A program made the translations under genes and the position numbers. Of a stretch of 64,000 bases of DNA, positions 15,945 through 24,517 are shown piece after piece. The DNA is from Curtobacterium flaccumfaciens. Lineage in GTDB: Bacteria; Actinomycetota; Actinomycetes; Actinomycetales; Microbacteriaceae. Within the stretch, counting starts at the first letter, position 1. The number at the start of each line of letters is the position of its first letter. The stretch covers positions 496,001 to 560,000 of the forward strand of contig NZ_JABMCF010000040.1 in NCBI RefSeq assembly GCF_013359815.1. Reading direction: 5' to 3'. The notes beneath the pieces are model-generated. The model had not been told where the DNA came from and searched no databases. It saw only the letters and a program-made list of their open reading frames with translations.

Positions 15945-16091
15945 ATGAAGATCTTGAGCATCGTGGCACGGGGGCTCGGAGCGTTGCTCACGACGGTCGC
16001 CAAGACGATGGGCGGGATGCTGGGCGCGAAGCCGTACATCGATTCCCACGCGGCGGAGCTCTTGCCGCGTCGCAAGGACTACCGCCCCTAG
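15945..16091 (+). CDS. Small protein, 48 aa
   Basis: MKILSIVARGLGALLTTVAK opens an amphipathic/hydrophobic helix, then GGMLGAKPYIDSHAAELLPR and a basic-polar end (RKDYRP). GAGGGGG 5 nt upstream of the ATG is a good ribosome site. Amphipathic N-terminus with charged tail suggests peripheral membrane association. Function unknown. It is the first of three small genes (15945, 16126, 16432) on the plus strand. Confidence 0.55.
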   Translation: MKILSIVARGLGALLTTVAKTMGGMLGAKPYIDSHAAELLPRRKDYRP

Positions 16092-16125
16092 ATCGTGCGC
16101 GCCGGGCCACTGGTTGGATGGCTGC

Positions 16126-16389
16126 ATGACGATCGCTCCCGGGACGGCTCCGCACCGGGGCGCAGTGGTCCTGCTCACCGTGCTGGTGATCGCGTCCTGG
16201 ACGGCGACTGTCGTACTCCCGCTCCTGGTGCTGCATTTGCTCCTCGGCGTCGACGCACCCGCCGACAGGGCGTTGCCGATCGCGCTCGGGTGGTTCGTGG
16301 CCCCAGCACTGACAGCAGCCGGGCTGACCGTGGGACTGGTCATCCTCCGCCGATCGCGGAAGTCCGGAGCGCGTCAGCCGTCACCGTAG
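16126..16389 (+). CDS. Small membrane protein, 87 aa
   Basis: Two predicted membrane helices ('VVLLTVLVIASWTATVVLPL', 'WFVAPALTAAGLTVGLVILR') and a basic C-terminus (RRSRKSGARQPSP). The start is uncertain: ATG at 16126 or at 16114, neither with a strong ribosome site. Family unknown; its neighbours are small membrane proteins of unknown role. Confidence 0.6.
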   Translation: MTIAPGTAPHRGAVVLLTVLVIASWTATVVLPLLVLHLLLGVDAPADRALPIALGWFVAPALTAAGLTVGLVILRRSRKSGARQPSP

Positions 16390-16431
16390 GATCGTCGAGC
16401 CGCATGCAGCGGAACGACGGGGGAGCACCTG

Positions 16432-16926
16432 ATGGAACAGCACACTGAACAGCGCACGCGACCGCGGGTCGTCACGATCGCCGTGGCGCTCTGGTGGGCG
16501 TCCGTCATCATCAGCCTCGTGGCCGCCGCGCCCGGCATGGTCGTGTCCATGCGCGAAGCCGGCGGCGCGATCATCGGGGCGTCGCTCGGGCTCGTCATCG
16601 TCCTCGCCTGGTCGGCACTGTTCGTGTGGCTGGCGACGCGGATGGGACGAGGCTCCGGGAACGCGCGTCTCTGGCTCGCGATCATCGCCGGGCTGAGTGC
16701 CTGCAGCACAGTGTTCGCCATCGCCACCGACGGCGTGGACTGGAGCTTCATCGAGGCCGTCTGCGTCGTCGTCGCCGCGGTTCTCAGCTACCTGCCCAGC
16801 GCCCGTCCGTTCTTCCCGCGGGACGAACGACGCCCGCGATCAGCGGAACCCCGCACCATCGGGTGGGACCCGACGACGGGCGAGCGCATCTTCGAGACGC
16901 CCCCGTCGGGCGACCGCGCGCACTGA
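16432..16926 (+). CDS. Hypothetical membrane protein, 164 aa
   Basis: Four hydrophobic segments: 'VVTIAVALWWASVIISLVAA', 'GAIIGASLGLVIVLAWSALF', 'LWLAIIAGLSACSTVFAIA' and 'FIEAVCVVVAAVLSYLPSA'. They are followed by a cytosolic tail with 'TIGWDPTTGERIFETPPSGD'. GGGGGAG 7 nt before the ATG supports the start. No family recognised. Confidence 0.7.
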   Translation: MEQHTEQRTRPRVVTIAVALWWASVIISLVAAAPGMVVSMREAGGAIIGASLGLVIVLAWSALFVWLATRMGRGSGNARLWLAIIAGLSACSTVFAIATDGVDWSFIEAVCVVVAAVLSYLPSARPFFPRDERRPRSAEPRTIGWDPTTGERIFETPPSGDRAH

Positions 16927-16939
16927 CGCGGACCCCGAG

Positions 16940-16958
16940 GTACGTTCGGAGAACGTAC
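16940..16958. promoter_or_regulatory. Palindromic operator candidate upstream of the BLUF-TetR gene
   Basis: GTACGTTC-GGA-GAACGTAC is a perfect 8-3-8 inverted repeat in the 246-nt gap before the BLUF-TetR gene. Its length and symmetry suit a TetR-family dimer, and TetR regulators usually act next to their own gene. The assignment to this regulator is an inference; the site lies 214 nt before the start codon. Confidence 0.5.
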
Positions 16959-17172
16959 GTTCCCCGTAGTGGGGGTACCGCCGACGAGCGCTGGATGGTT
17001 CCATTCAGAGGTCGGCATCCTCCGGGTGCCGAACAGCCACGGACCGTCTTGCGTCGCAGTGAAGGTGGTCGCCGCTGGTTACGGTGACCACGAGGTGCCG
17101 TCGAGTCGATTCGGGTTCGACACGGCGGCGCCTCCCACACACCGGGGGACCGTCCGACCAGGAAGCAGCACC

Positions 17173-18225
17173 ATGCGATCGCTCGTCTACACCAGCACCC
17201 AGACCCGTCCGATCACGGATTCCGAACTCGCCCAGATCCTGGCGGTCGGTCGCGAGAAGAACACCCGGCTCGGCATCACCGGCATGCTCGCGCACCGCGA
17301 TGACAACTGCATCGGGATCATCGAGGGCGAGGACGACGTCGTCCGGGAGCGCTTCGACCAGGTCCGGGCCGACCCGCGGCACACGAACGTCCGGGTGCTG
17401 CTCGACGAGCCGATCGCCCAGCGCTCGTTCCCGGACTGGTCGATGGCGTTCCAGTCCCTCGACCCGCTGATGCACGAAGTTCCGGGGTTCAGCGACCTGT
17501 TCAGCCCGGGTCGCCCGACTGATCCGGCGTTCGGGGCCTCCCGCGCTCGCGCCCTCCTGGACTGGTTCCGGAAGCACCCGCTGGCACCACTGACGAACCA
17601 GAACGCCGCCGACGAGGAAGTCCCGCGCACGCGGGCGATCAACGGTGCGATCGCGGTCATCCACGACGGGGGACTGTCACGCTTCTCGCTCGAGGGCGTC
17701 GCGTCCCGGTCGGGGATGCGGCAGGCCGAGATCCTCGAGCTCTTCCCCTCCGAGCACGCACTGCTGGCCGCCGCGGTGATGCGGTGGACCCGCGCGGTGT
17801 CGGCACCGCTGCTGCCGCTCGCCGGTGAGAAGGGCACGGTGGCGTTCCTGCACGCGCTGCTCTCCGCCCACGCCGAGGACCCGTCCCTCATGCGTCTGAT
17901 CGCCGCGACGCTGGCCATCTCGACCGACCCGTCGACCGACGGCGCCGACTACTACCGGTCCGCGTACCTGCAGTTCCGCGAGACCGTCCGCACCGCGCTG
18001 CAGGAAGACGTCCGCACCGGCCGCGAACCGGCGACGATGGACCCGATCCGCGGGGCACAGCAGCTGCTCGCCCTCTACGACGGCATCCGCCTGCAGGCGC
18101 TGCTGACGCCGGACACCGACGTCGTCGACGCGTTCGACCGTGCCGCCGCCCGCATGCGCCGCGGCTGGTCCGAGCAGTACGAGGAGACCACCGTGTGGGA
18201 CATCTCCGCGCCGGCCGTGGACTGA
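17173..18225 (+). CDS. BLUF domain fused to a TetR-family DNA-binding domain
   Basis: BLUF domains bind FAD and respond to blue light; TetR proteins are dimeric repressors. Residues 1-95 align without gaps to BLUF proteins. Tyr6, Asn30, Trp89 and Met91 sit at the spacings of AppA Tyr21, Asn45, Trp104 and Met106. 'LGITGML' and 'IIEGEDDVV' flank the flavin. The key glutamine (AppA Gln63) is Gly48 here ('NCIGIIEGE'), so normal photochemistry is doubtful. Residues about 154-205 form a TetR helix-turn-helix ('LSRFSLEGVASRSGMRQAEI', 'LFPSEHALLAAAV'), and the rest is a helical ligand/dimer domain. AGGAAG precedes the ATG. Length 350 aa. The fusion suggests flavin- or light-linked transcription control. 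Confidence 0.85.
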   Translation: MRSLVYTSTQTRPITDSELAQILAVGREKNTRLGITGMLAHRDDNCIGIIEGEDDVVRERFDQVRADPRHTNVRVLLDEPIAQRSFPDWSMAFQSLDPLMHEVPGFSDLFSPGRPTDPAFGASRARALLDWFRKHPLAPLTNQNAADEEVPRTRAINGAIAVIHDGGLSRFSLEGVASRSGMRQAEILELFPSEHALLAAAVMRWTRAVSAPLLPLAGEKGTVAFLHALLSAHAEDPSLMRLIAATLAISTDPSTDGADYYRSAYLQFRETVRTALQEDVRTGREPATMDPIRGAQQLLALYDGIRLQALLTPDTDVVDAFDRAAARMRRGWSEQYEETTVWDISAPAVD

Positions 18226-18228
18226 CGT

Positions 18229-18729
18229 TCAGCGCACCAGACGCACGGTCCGGGGGATGGGTCCGAACGCCGACTCGGCACCGTCGGGCGTGAAGCCGTT
18301 CCGCCGGTAGAAGGCGTGCGCCCGCGGGTTGTCCGCGGCCACCCACAGCGACGCCGGACGATCGGCGAGCACGGTGTCGAGGAGTGCCTGGCCGGCTCCG
18401 GTCTCGTGCGCACGTGCCAGGACGTAGAGCGTCGTCAGCTCCTCGGGGCGGACGGCATCCGGCTCTGGGGTCGTCTGCGCCGCGGCGAAGCCCACGACGC
18501 CGGTGCTGTCGAGGGCGACCTGGACGGCTTCTCGGACGTCGGGACTCTCGAGCGTCGACCGCCACATGTCGACCCGGCGACCCGCGTCGAACCACGGGCT
18601 CGTGTCCGGGTCGTCGACGAACCGGCCGTACGTCTCTCGCCACGACACCGTGTGCACGTGGGCGATCGCATCCGCATCAGCGAGCGTGGCCGGGCGGATC
18701 AGCGTCGAGACATCAGCATCGTTCCCCAC
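18229..18729 (-). CDS. GNAT-family N-acetyltransferase
   Basis: Acetyl-CoA-dependent N-acetyltransferase of unknown substrate, 166 aa. It shows the GNAT order: N-terminal 'LIRPATLADADAIAHVHTVS', the strand 'LTTLYVLARAHETGAGQALL' with the pyrophosphate-loop region, and the C-terminal 'LWVAADNPRAHAFYRRNGF' motif B. The loop has 'HETGAG' in place of the common Q/RxxGxG. Start GTG at 18729. It converges with the BLUF-TetR gene, 3 nt apart. Confidence 0.85.
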   Translation of the reverse strand: MGNDADVSTLIRPATLADADAIAHVHTVSWRETYGRFVDDPDTSPWFDAGRRVDMWRSTLESPDVREAVQVALDSTGVVGFAAAQTTPEPDAVRPEELTTLYVLARAHETGAGQALLDTVLADRPASLWVAADNPRAHAFYRRNGFTPDGAESAFGPIPRTVRLVR

Positions 18730-18759
18730 TCGATCAGGGTAACGACCGGCGTCCGGTGC

Positions 18760-19062
18760 TCAGAGCTGGAGGTCCAGGTCGAAGAACCCGGCACCGCCGA
18801 GGAACAGCGGCACGATGACCCCGAACAACGTCAGCGTCGCCCCGATCAGGATCGCCGCGAACGCGATGCCGTCACCCCGCTCACCGGTCAGTCGCACGTC
18901 CCGGCGCGCGATGAACCCGACGACGAGACCGCCGATCGGTGCCACGAACGCGAGGGCGATCGCCACCACCGCGAGCAGGCTGAGGGGCGGGAGCGGCACG
19001 GCTGCCGATGCGGGGGACCCGGCGGCGCTCGGCGCGGTCTGGTCAGGAGCGAGGTCGGTCAC
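18760..19062 (-). CDS. DUF4190-like small membrane protein, 100 aa
   Basis: A polar, Ala/Pro-rich N-terminus precedes two membrane helices with the pattern 'ALAFVAPIGGLVVGFIARRD' and 'GIAFAAILIGATLTLFGVIV', separated by 'VRLTGERGD'. This is the arrangement of DUF4190 proteins, in which Gly-x-x-x-Gly-rich helices flank a short basic loop. Function unknown. The GTG start at 19062 is a best guess because no strong ribosome site is present. Confidence 0.65.
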   Translation of the reverse strand: MTDLAPDQTAPSAAGSPASAAVPLPPLSLLAVVAIALAFVAPIGGLVVGFIARRDVRLTGERGDGIAFAAILIGATLTLFGVIVPLFLGGAGFFDLDLQL

Positions 19063-19097
19063 GTCGGCCAGCCTAGGGTCGACGAGGATCCCTCTGC

Positions 19098-19736
19098 TCA
19101 CCCCTGACCGAGGTTCGTCACCAGGTTGATGGCGACCGCGATCAGCACCGTCCCGAAGAAGTACGACAGCAGCGCGTGCGGCAACGCCTTCCGCCGGGTC
19201 TCGCTGTCGTCCGGCTCGACCTCTGGTGCCGCGTACGACATGCCGATCGTGAAGGCGAAGTAGGCGAAGTCGCTGTAGGTCGGCCGCCCGTCCTGCTTGA
19301 CGTCGAACCCACCGCCCCGGTGGTCGAGGAAGAACATCCGGGCGTACTTCAAGGCGTAGACCGTGTTGACCAACGCCCACGCCACCATCGTGCCGAGCAC
19401 GCCCAGGATGACCGCCGCGACGGAGGCCGGATCTCGCGCCTGGCTGGCTTCGCTCAGCGCCAGGACGACGGCGGCGAGACTCGCGAAACAGGCCACGATG
19501 AGCGCGTTGTCACTGACCCGTGTCTCGGACTCCTCGCGTGCGAGACGCTCGGTGCCGTCGGCGTCCTGGCGCCAGCACTTGTGCCAGACCTGGACCAGCG
19601 CGATCAGGCCGGCCGTGCACCAGGCCGCGAGCGGCCCGAGGGACGGAGCCCCGGTGAAGGTCAACGCGACCCCGACCAGGACCCCGACCCCCACGATGAG
19701 GAGCGCCCGGCGCGTGGAGAGTATCCGATCGTTCAT
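19098..19736 (-). CDS. DUF1345 integral membrane protein
   Basis: 212 aa with about five membrane helices. 'ALVNTVYALKYARMFFLDHR' and 'YSDFAYFAFTIGMSYAAPEV' are the hallmark of DUF1345, whose members are uncharacterised. The N-terminal helix follows a basic start (MNDRILSTRRALL). It lies 51 nt downstream of the alcohol dehydrogenase gene on the same strand and could be its last operon member. Confidence 0.8.
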   Translation of the reverse strand: MNDRILSTRRALLIVGVGVLVGVALTFTGAPSLGPLAAWCTAGLIALVQVWHKCWRQDADGTERLAREESETRVSDNALIVACFASLAAVVLALSEASQARDPASVAAVILGVLGTMVAWALVNTVYALKYARMFFLDHRGGGFDVKQDGRPTYSDFAYFAFTIGMSYAAPEVEPDDSETRRKALPHALLSYFFGTVLIAVAINLVTNLGQG

Positions 19737-19787
19737 CGTCGTGCCTTCACGATCGTTCCTTCCTCCTGTCCGCTGCGTGGTCGGTCG

Positions 19788-20963
19788 TCACACGCCGGGG
19801 GCGAAGACGGCCCTGACGCAGCCGTCGTCCTTGTTCTTGAACATCTCGTACCCGCGCGGCCCTTGCGACAGTGGCATCACGTGCGTGGCGAGGTGCTCGG
19901 TGCTGATCTCTCCCGCGGCGATGCGGTCGAGGATCATCGGGATGTAGCGGTGCCCGTGCTGCTGGGCGCCGCGGACCGTCATGCCCTTGTTCATGATCGC
20001 GCCGAACGGGAACTTGTCGACGAGCCCACCGAAGACCCCGAGCGAGAACAGGCTGCCGCCCTTCCGGCAGGCGTAGATCGCCTCGCGCAGGGCGGTCGGC
20101 CGGTCGGTCTGCAACCGCAGCTGCTGCTTGGCCTGGTCGTACAGGTACAGCGGTCCGGTGCCGTGCGCTTCCATGCCGACGGCCTCGATGCACACGTCGG
20201 GACCCCGACCGCCGGTGCGTTCCTTGAGTTCCGGGAGCACGGCGTCGCCGGTGTAGTCGAGCGTCTCGGCACCGATGTGCTCGCGCACCTGTCGCAGCCG
20301 CTCGGGCAGACGGTCGATCACGATCACCTGCTCGGCGCCGAGGAGCATCGCCGCACGAGCGGCCATCTGGCCGACGCCACCGGCGCCCCACACTGCGACG
20401 GTGTCACCCGGTGTGATCCCGGCCAGGTCGGCTCCGGTCCACCCGGTGGGTGCGGCATCGGAGGCGAACAGGGCGGCCGTGTCGGACACGCCGTCGGGGA
20501 CCGTGAACGCCCCCTGGTCGGCGTAGGGCACGCGGACGTACTCGGCGTGGCTGCCTGCGAACCCGCCGAGCGCGTGGCTGTAGGCGAAGCAGCCGCCGAT
20601 CGACGACCCCCACATCGCCTCGGTCAAGCCCGGGTTCGGGTTGCCGTTGTCGCAGAGTGAGAACTGTCCGTGGGTGCAGTACCAGCACTGCCCGCAGGCG
20701 ATGAACGAGCAGACGACGACCCGGTCGCCCACCTTGTGCTTCGTGACGGCCGATCCCGTCTCGACGACTTCTCCCATGAACTCGTGCCCCAGGACGTCAC
20801 CGGAGCGCATGCTCGGGATGTACCCGCCGAGCAGGTGCAGGTCCGAGCCGCAGGTGGTGCTCAGACGCACCTTCAGGATCACGTCGTGATCGTTGAGGAT
20901 CTTCGGGTCCTCCACCGTCTCCACCGCGGTCTCGTTGACCCCGGTCCAACAGAGCGCCTTCAC
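19788..20963 (-). CDS. Zinc-dependent alcohol dehydrogenase (formaldehyde dehydrogenase-like)
   Basis: NAD(P)-dependent medium-chain dehydrogenase, 391 aa. The catalytic-zinc ligands are Cys38, His60 and Glu61 ('TTCGSDLH', 'GHEFMGEV'). The structural-zinc cysteines are Cys90, 93, 96 and 104. The Rossmann fold shows 'VAVWGAGGVGQMAARAAMLL'. A 20-residue insertion around 'GGCFAYSHALGGFAGSHAEY' is typical of the glutathione-independent formaldehyde dehydrogenase branch, so short aldehydes are plausible substrates. ATG overlaps the stop of the upstream SRPBCC-like gene by 4 nt, which implies co-translation. Confidence 0.9.
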   Translation of the reverse strand: MKALCWTGVNETAVETVEDPKILNDHDVILKVRLSTTCGSDLHLLGGYIPSMRSGDVLGHEFMGEVVETGSAVTKHKVGDRVVVCSFIACGQCWYCTHGQFSLCDNGNPNPGLTEAMWGSSIGGCFAYSHALGGFAGSHAEYVRVPYADQGAFTVPDGVSDTAALFASDAAPTGWTGADLAGITPGDTVAVWGAGGVGQMAARAAMLLGAEQVIVIDRLPERLRQVREHIGAETLDYTGDAVLPELKERTGGRGPDVCIEAVGMEAHGTGPLYLYDQAKQQLRLQTDRPTALREAIYACRKGGSLFSLGVFGGLVDKFPFGAIMNKGMTVRGAQQHGHRYIPMILDRIAAGEISTEHLATHVMPLSQGPRGYEMFKNKDDGCVRAVFAPGV

Positions 20964-21412
20964 AGCACACCCTCCTCGTTGCTCCGTTTCGTCGCCACGT
21001 CCACCAACGCGCCGGTGGGTGTGGCCTTCCGTCGGCCGTGGGGGACCGGATCCACCCGGAGCACCTCGCCGACCTCGATGAGTTGCTTCGCTTCACGTAG
21101 AGCGGCCCGCAGCCGACCCTGAGAATCCGGGCCGCCGCCACGGAACCGGGCACGGAGCTCGGTGCCACGATCGCCGGGCGCGGGACGGGCCTCCACCTCG
21201 ACGTCCAGCCCGAACGCCGTGAGCGGCGCGGGGATCCGCCCGCCTGGCAGCACCGCGTCCTGCCCGCGGTTCACCGTGACCGCATGCCAGCCGGAACGCG
21301 GTTCGGCCAGCACCTTCCGTACGGGCCCGGGTGCGCCGCGTCGGCGGCGCGAGACGACGATGCCGACGGCAGCCGTGACCATCGCAGCGGCGGCGAGGTT
21401 CCGGGCCCTCAT
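20960..21412 (-). CDS. SRPBCC-like membrane-anchored protein, 150 aa
   Basis: N-terminal membrane anchor (RNLAAAAMVTAAVGIVVSRR) followed by a soluble part. Its end, 'DRGTELRARFRGGG' and 'LREAKQLIEVGEVLRVD', resembles the C-terminal strands and long helix of actinobacterial SRPBCC (START-like) proteins, often encoded beside zinc alcohol dehydrogenases. At 150 aa it is shorter than most, so part of the ligand-binding fold may be missing. It overlaps the 25-aa upstream frame and the downstream dehydrogenase by 4 nt each. The family call is tentative. Confidence 0.6.
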   Translation of the reverse strand: MRARNLAAAAMVTAAVGIVVSRRRRGAPGPVRKVLAEPRSGWHAVTVNRGQDAVLPGGRIPAPLTAFGLDVEVEARPAPGDRGTELRARFRGGGPDSQGRLRAALREAKQLIEVGEVLRVDPVPHGRRKATPTGALVDVATKRSNEEGVL

Positions 21413-21486
21413 CGTGGTGTCCCAGCGAGGAGTCGGTGGGCAGCGGACGCGTTCGCGTCACACCGCCGGGGATTCGTGTGTTCCAT
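21409..21486 (-). CDS. Candidate 25-aa peptide gene or leader
   Basis: An ATG at 21486 with AAGGAGG 5 nt upstream opens a 25-codon frame (MEHTNPRRCDANASAAHRLL, then AGTPR). It ends in TGA overlapping the ATG of the next gene (21412) as ATGA. The strong ribosome site plus exact coupling geometry argues for real translation, either as a small protein or as a leader that feeds ribosomes to the SRPBCC-like gene, which has no good site of its own. Confidence 0.5.
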   Translation of the reverse strand: MEHTNPRRCDANASAAHRLLAGTPR

Positions 21487-21654
21487 CGCGGCCTCCTTGA
21501 GTCGCATCGGTGCGGATCAACGGGACGGGAGCGACGACCGCGCGATCGTGCCGGTCGGGACCACGGAGTCGCTCCTGTCGATTCACCTTGAGCGTGGCTG
21601 CCCTGGTGCCGTCCCGGGTTGTCCGCGATGCGCTGCGGCAGGTGACGGCAGCGA

Positions 21655-21702
21655 GACGGACGGGAGGCCCGGTGCCAGCTGGCACCGGGCCTCCCGTCCG
21701 TC
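21655..21702. terminator. Perfect 48-bp palindrome, terminator-like, family GACGGGAGGC
   Basis: The two 24-nt halves are exact reverse complements (left half GACGGACGGGAGGCCCGG then TGCCAG). It lies 13 nt beyond the catalase stop codon. Closely related palindromes stand at 39833 and 48008, also just past gene ends. The rest of the 21487-21654 gap shows nothing else recognisable. Confidence 0.8.
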
Positions 21703-21715
21703 CTGGGGTCGCGTC

Positions 21716-23371
21716 TCAGACTCGCACGGCGCGTTCGTCGGGGACGCAGTGCGTCATCATCAGGCCCTCGACGTCGCGGGAGCCGTTGTGACCGAGGTTC
21801 GCGAGGCGGGCGAGCTCGTCGTCGCTGAGCGTCTGGGACTGCAGCGGGGGCAGGTCCTTGACCTCGTCGAGGGCGATGCCGAGCCCCTCGCCGACACGAC
21901 GACCCAGGTCGTCCTCGACCATGTAGAAGTGCCAGAGCATGCGCTCCTGCACCGGACGGGCCGCCTGCGAGATGAGGTCGACGAAGTTCGCGACGAGGTC
22001 GTCGCGCTCCCAGTCCTGCAGGAGCAGGTACCGCTGGCCGGCCTGGGTGTAGTCGTTCGTCCGGGGGATCCGCTTGCGGGTGAGACGCCCGACGATCTCC
22101 GGTCCCTGGTCGTCGTGGGTCGGGTACTCCGCCTCGCGCAGGCCGCCGGTGATCGACGGCTCGTAGTTGACGTGCGGGTTCTCGCCGCCGTGGTCCTGGT
22201 GGTACGCCATCTGCCCGTCGCGCTGGTTGGTCGCGACGGCGCCGTTCTTCGGGGCGTTCACCGGCAGCTGCAGGTAGTTCGGGCCGACGCGGTAGCGCTG
22301 CGTGTCCGAGTACGAGAACGTGCGGCCGACGAGCATCTTGTCGTCGGAGAAGTCGAGGCCGTCGACGAGCACGCCGGTGCCGAAGGACAGCTGCTCGTTC
22401 TCGGCGAAGTGGTTCGTGACGTTGCGGTCCAGGACCATCTTGCCGACGGGCTTCGGCGGGAACTCGTTCTCCGGCCACACCTTCGTGTCGTCGAGCGGGT
22501 CGAAGTCGAGCTCCGGGTGCTCGTGGTCGTCCATGAGCTGCACACGGAGCTCCCACTCGGGGTACTCACCACGCTCGATCGCCTCGTACAGGTCCTTCGA
22601 CGCGTGCCCGAGGTCGCCGGCCTGCACCGCGGCGGCGTCGGCCTCGGTCATCGAGGACACGCCCACCGACGGGATCCAGTGGTACTTGACGAGCTTGGTG
22701 TCACCGTCCGCGTTCACCCACTTGTAGGTGTTCACGCCGAAGCCCTGCTGCGTGCGGTAGTTCGCGGGGATGCCACGTGGACTGAACAGGTTGACGAGCA
22801 TGTGCATCGACTCGGGGGTCTGCGACATGAAGTCGAAGATGCGCGCGGGCTCCTGGCGGAAGGTCACGGGGTCGGGCTTGAGGGAGTGGATGACGTCGGG
22901 GAACTTGATGGCGTCGCGGATGAAGAAGACGCCGAGGTTGTTGCCGACGAGGTCCCAGTTGCCGTCCTCGGTGTAGAACTTCACGGCGAAGCCGCGCGGG
23001 TCGCGGGCAGCCTCGGAGGAGTCTCTGCCGCCGATCACGGTGGAGAACCGGATCGCCAGGTCGGTGCGCTTGCCGGCCTCCTGGAACAGCTTCGCGCGGG
23101 TGTACTGCGCGATGGGTTCGTCACCCCACGTGCCGGTGGCCTCGAAGTACCCGAAGGCGACGGCACCGCGGGCGTGCACGACGCGCTCCGGGATCCGTTC
23201 GCGGTCGAAGTGGCTGATCTTCTCGAGGAACTGGTAGTTCTCGAGCGTCGCCGGGCCACGGGCCCCTACGGTGCGCTGGTTCTGGTTGTCGGAGACGGGG
23301 TGGCCCTGGCGGTTCGTCAGGATGCGGCGGTCGTCGCCCTCGGCGGGCGGTTGGCTGGAGACGTCGGTCAT
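21716..23371 (-). CDS. Monofunctional haem catalase
   Basis: Breaks down H2O2 to water and oxygen. 551 aa, small-subunit catalase size. The active-site His66 lies in '[15 protein letters not shown]', the distal Asn in '[18 protein letters not shown]', and the haem-ligand Tyr region in '[20 protein letters not shown]'. The start at 23371 ([12 protein letters not shown]) has AGAGGAC 6 nt upstream; a longer in-frame reading lacks support. A 48-bp palindrome follows the stop. The upstream 121 nt hold a hairpin near the end of the preceding aldolase gene but no regulator gene is adjacent. Confidence 0.95.
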   Translation of the reverse strand: MTDVSSQPPAEGDDRRILTNRQGHPVSDNQNQRTVGARGPATLENYQFLEKISHFDRERIPERVVHARGAVAFGYFEATGTWGDEPIAQYTRAKLFQEAGKRTDLAIRFSTVIGGRDSSEAARDPRGFAVKFYTEDGNWDLVGNNLGVFFIRDAIKFPDVIHSLKPDPVTFRQEPARIFDFMSQTPESMHMLVNLFSPRGIPANYRTQQGFGVNTYKWVNADGDTKLVKYHWIPSVGVSSMTEADAAAVQAGDLGHASKDLYEAIERGEYPEWELRVQLMDDHEHPELDFDPLDDTKVWPENEFPPKPVGKMVLDRNVTNHFAENEQLSFGTGVLVDGLDFSDDKMLVGRTFSYSDTQRYRVGPNYLQLPVNAPKNGAVATNQRDGQMAYHQDHGGENPHVNYEPSITGGLREAEYPTHDDQGPEIVGRLTRKRIPRTNDYTQAGQRYLLLQDWERDDLVANFVDLISQAARPVQERMLWHFYMVEDDLGRRVGEGLGIALDEVKDLPPLQSQTLSDDELARLANLGHNGSRDVEGLMMTHCVPDERAVRV

Positions 23372-23492
23372 GTCTCGTCCTCTCTGCGGTCGCGGTCGGC
23401 TCGGGTTCCCGACCGAGTGTGGACCGGGCGCGGGCACGCCCTCTCAGCGGCGTCGAGGACGCGGACGAGGACCGGTCGCCGCTGACGACCCG

Positions 23493-24236
23493 TCAGTACG
23501 AGGTGCGACCGGTGGCTGCTTCGCCGAGCACCGTGGCCGCTCCGTGGGCCAGCAGGGTCCCGTCGGTGACGACGGCGACGCGGTCGAAGCCGAGTGCGCG
23601 GAGACGTTCGGCGCGGGCCAGGTCGCCGGCGAAGGCGCCGGTGTGCTTGCCAGCGCGGCCGGCTGCGGAGACGATCGCGGGGAGTGCGCCGTCGTCGTGC
23701 AGCAGTACGTCCAGCTCGATGCCCAGTCCGATCGACAGGTCGAAGGGACCGACGAACACCGCCGAGACGCCCGGGACCGCCAGGATCTCCTCGGCGGCAC
23801 GGAGGCCCTCGGGTGTCTCGAGCATCACCCACACCTCGGGGTCGGCAGCGACGGCGGACGGTGCCGAACCGCCCCAGAGTCCCGCCATCGGCCCCCAGCT
23901 CCGCCGGCCCCGCGGTGGGTAGTGCGCGGCACGGACGGCGTGCTCGGCCTGCTCGACGGTCTCGATCATCGGGACGATCACGATGTCCGCGCCGAGGTCG
24001 AGCGCACGGCCGATGGCCGCGTCCGAGCCCTCGGCGACCCGGACGGCCACGGGGACCTGCGGTGCGACCGCGGCGAGCGCCGGCATCGTCGCCAGGAGCG
24101 TGGCGTCGTCGAAGGCGCCGTGCTGGGCGTCGAGGCCGAGCCAGGCGAACCCGTTCTGGGCGATCTGCGCGGTGGTCCGGGGTTCGCCGAGCGTGCACCA
24201 CACGCCGTCGGCGCGGCCGTCTCCGAGTGCTGGCAC
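23493..24236 (-). CDS. HpcH/HpaI aldolase / citrate lyase family protein
   Basis: Class II, metal-dependent aldolase of the HpcH/HpaI type, cleaving 2-oxo-4-hydroxy acids to pyruvate and an aldehyde. The 247-aa barrel shows 'FAWLGLDAQHGAFDD' (catalytic His region), 'VMLETPEGLRAAEEI' (metal-binding Glu) and 'VSAVFVGPFDLSIGLG' (metal-binding Asp and substrate loop). The GTG start at 24236 has GGAGGA 5 nt upstream; earlier in-frame codons give an Arg-rich, unlikely extension. No catabolic partner genes are nearby, so the true substrate is open. Confidence 0.85.
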   Translation of the reverse strand: MPALGDGRADGVWCTLGEPRTTAQIAQNGFAWLGLDAQHGAFDDATLLATMPALAAVAPQVPVAVRVAEGSDAAIGRALDLGADIVIVPMIETVEQAEHAVRAAHYPPRGRRSWGPMAGLWGGSAPSAVAADPEVWVMLETPEGLRAAEEILAVPGVSAVFVGPFDLSIGLGIELDVLLHDDGALPAIVSAAGRAGKHTGAFAGDLARAERLRALGFDRVAVVTDGTLLAHGAATVLGEAATGRTSY

Positions 24237-24517
24237 CGTGGTCCTCCATCTGGTCTGCCGTCGCGGGCGTCGGCGTTCGGTCGTCCGGCGCGTCAGGCTA
24301 CCGCCCACGGGGAACTCGACGCGCACGCGGCGGCGCCGGGGACGGGCCGGGCCGGGCCGGGCCGGGGGATGGCCTCATGCGCACGCATGGGACATGGACA
24401 AGTGCTCACCTTCGGGTGTAGTCCTGTGCGCAGGACGCACTGCACGGGCGATCACAGGTCGCCAACACCCACCAGCACCGCAGCACCAGCCGGGACCTGC
24501 AGGGAGGTCGGACGGAC

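Noticed and set aside
23444-23485. TCAGCGGCG..CGCCGCTGA inverted repeat as aldolase terminator
   Set aside because: The loop of 24 nt is long and the stem only 9 bp; not strong enough to list as a feature.
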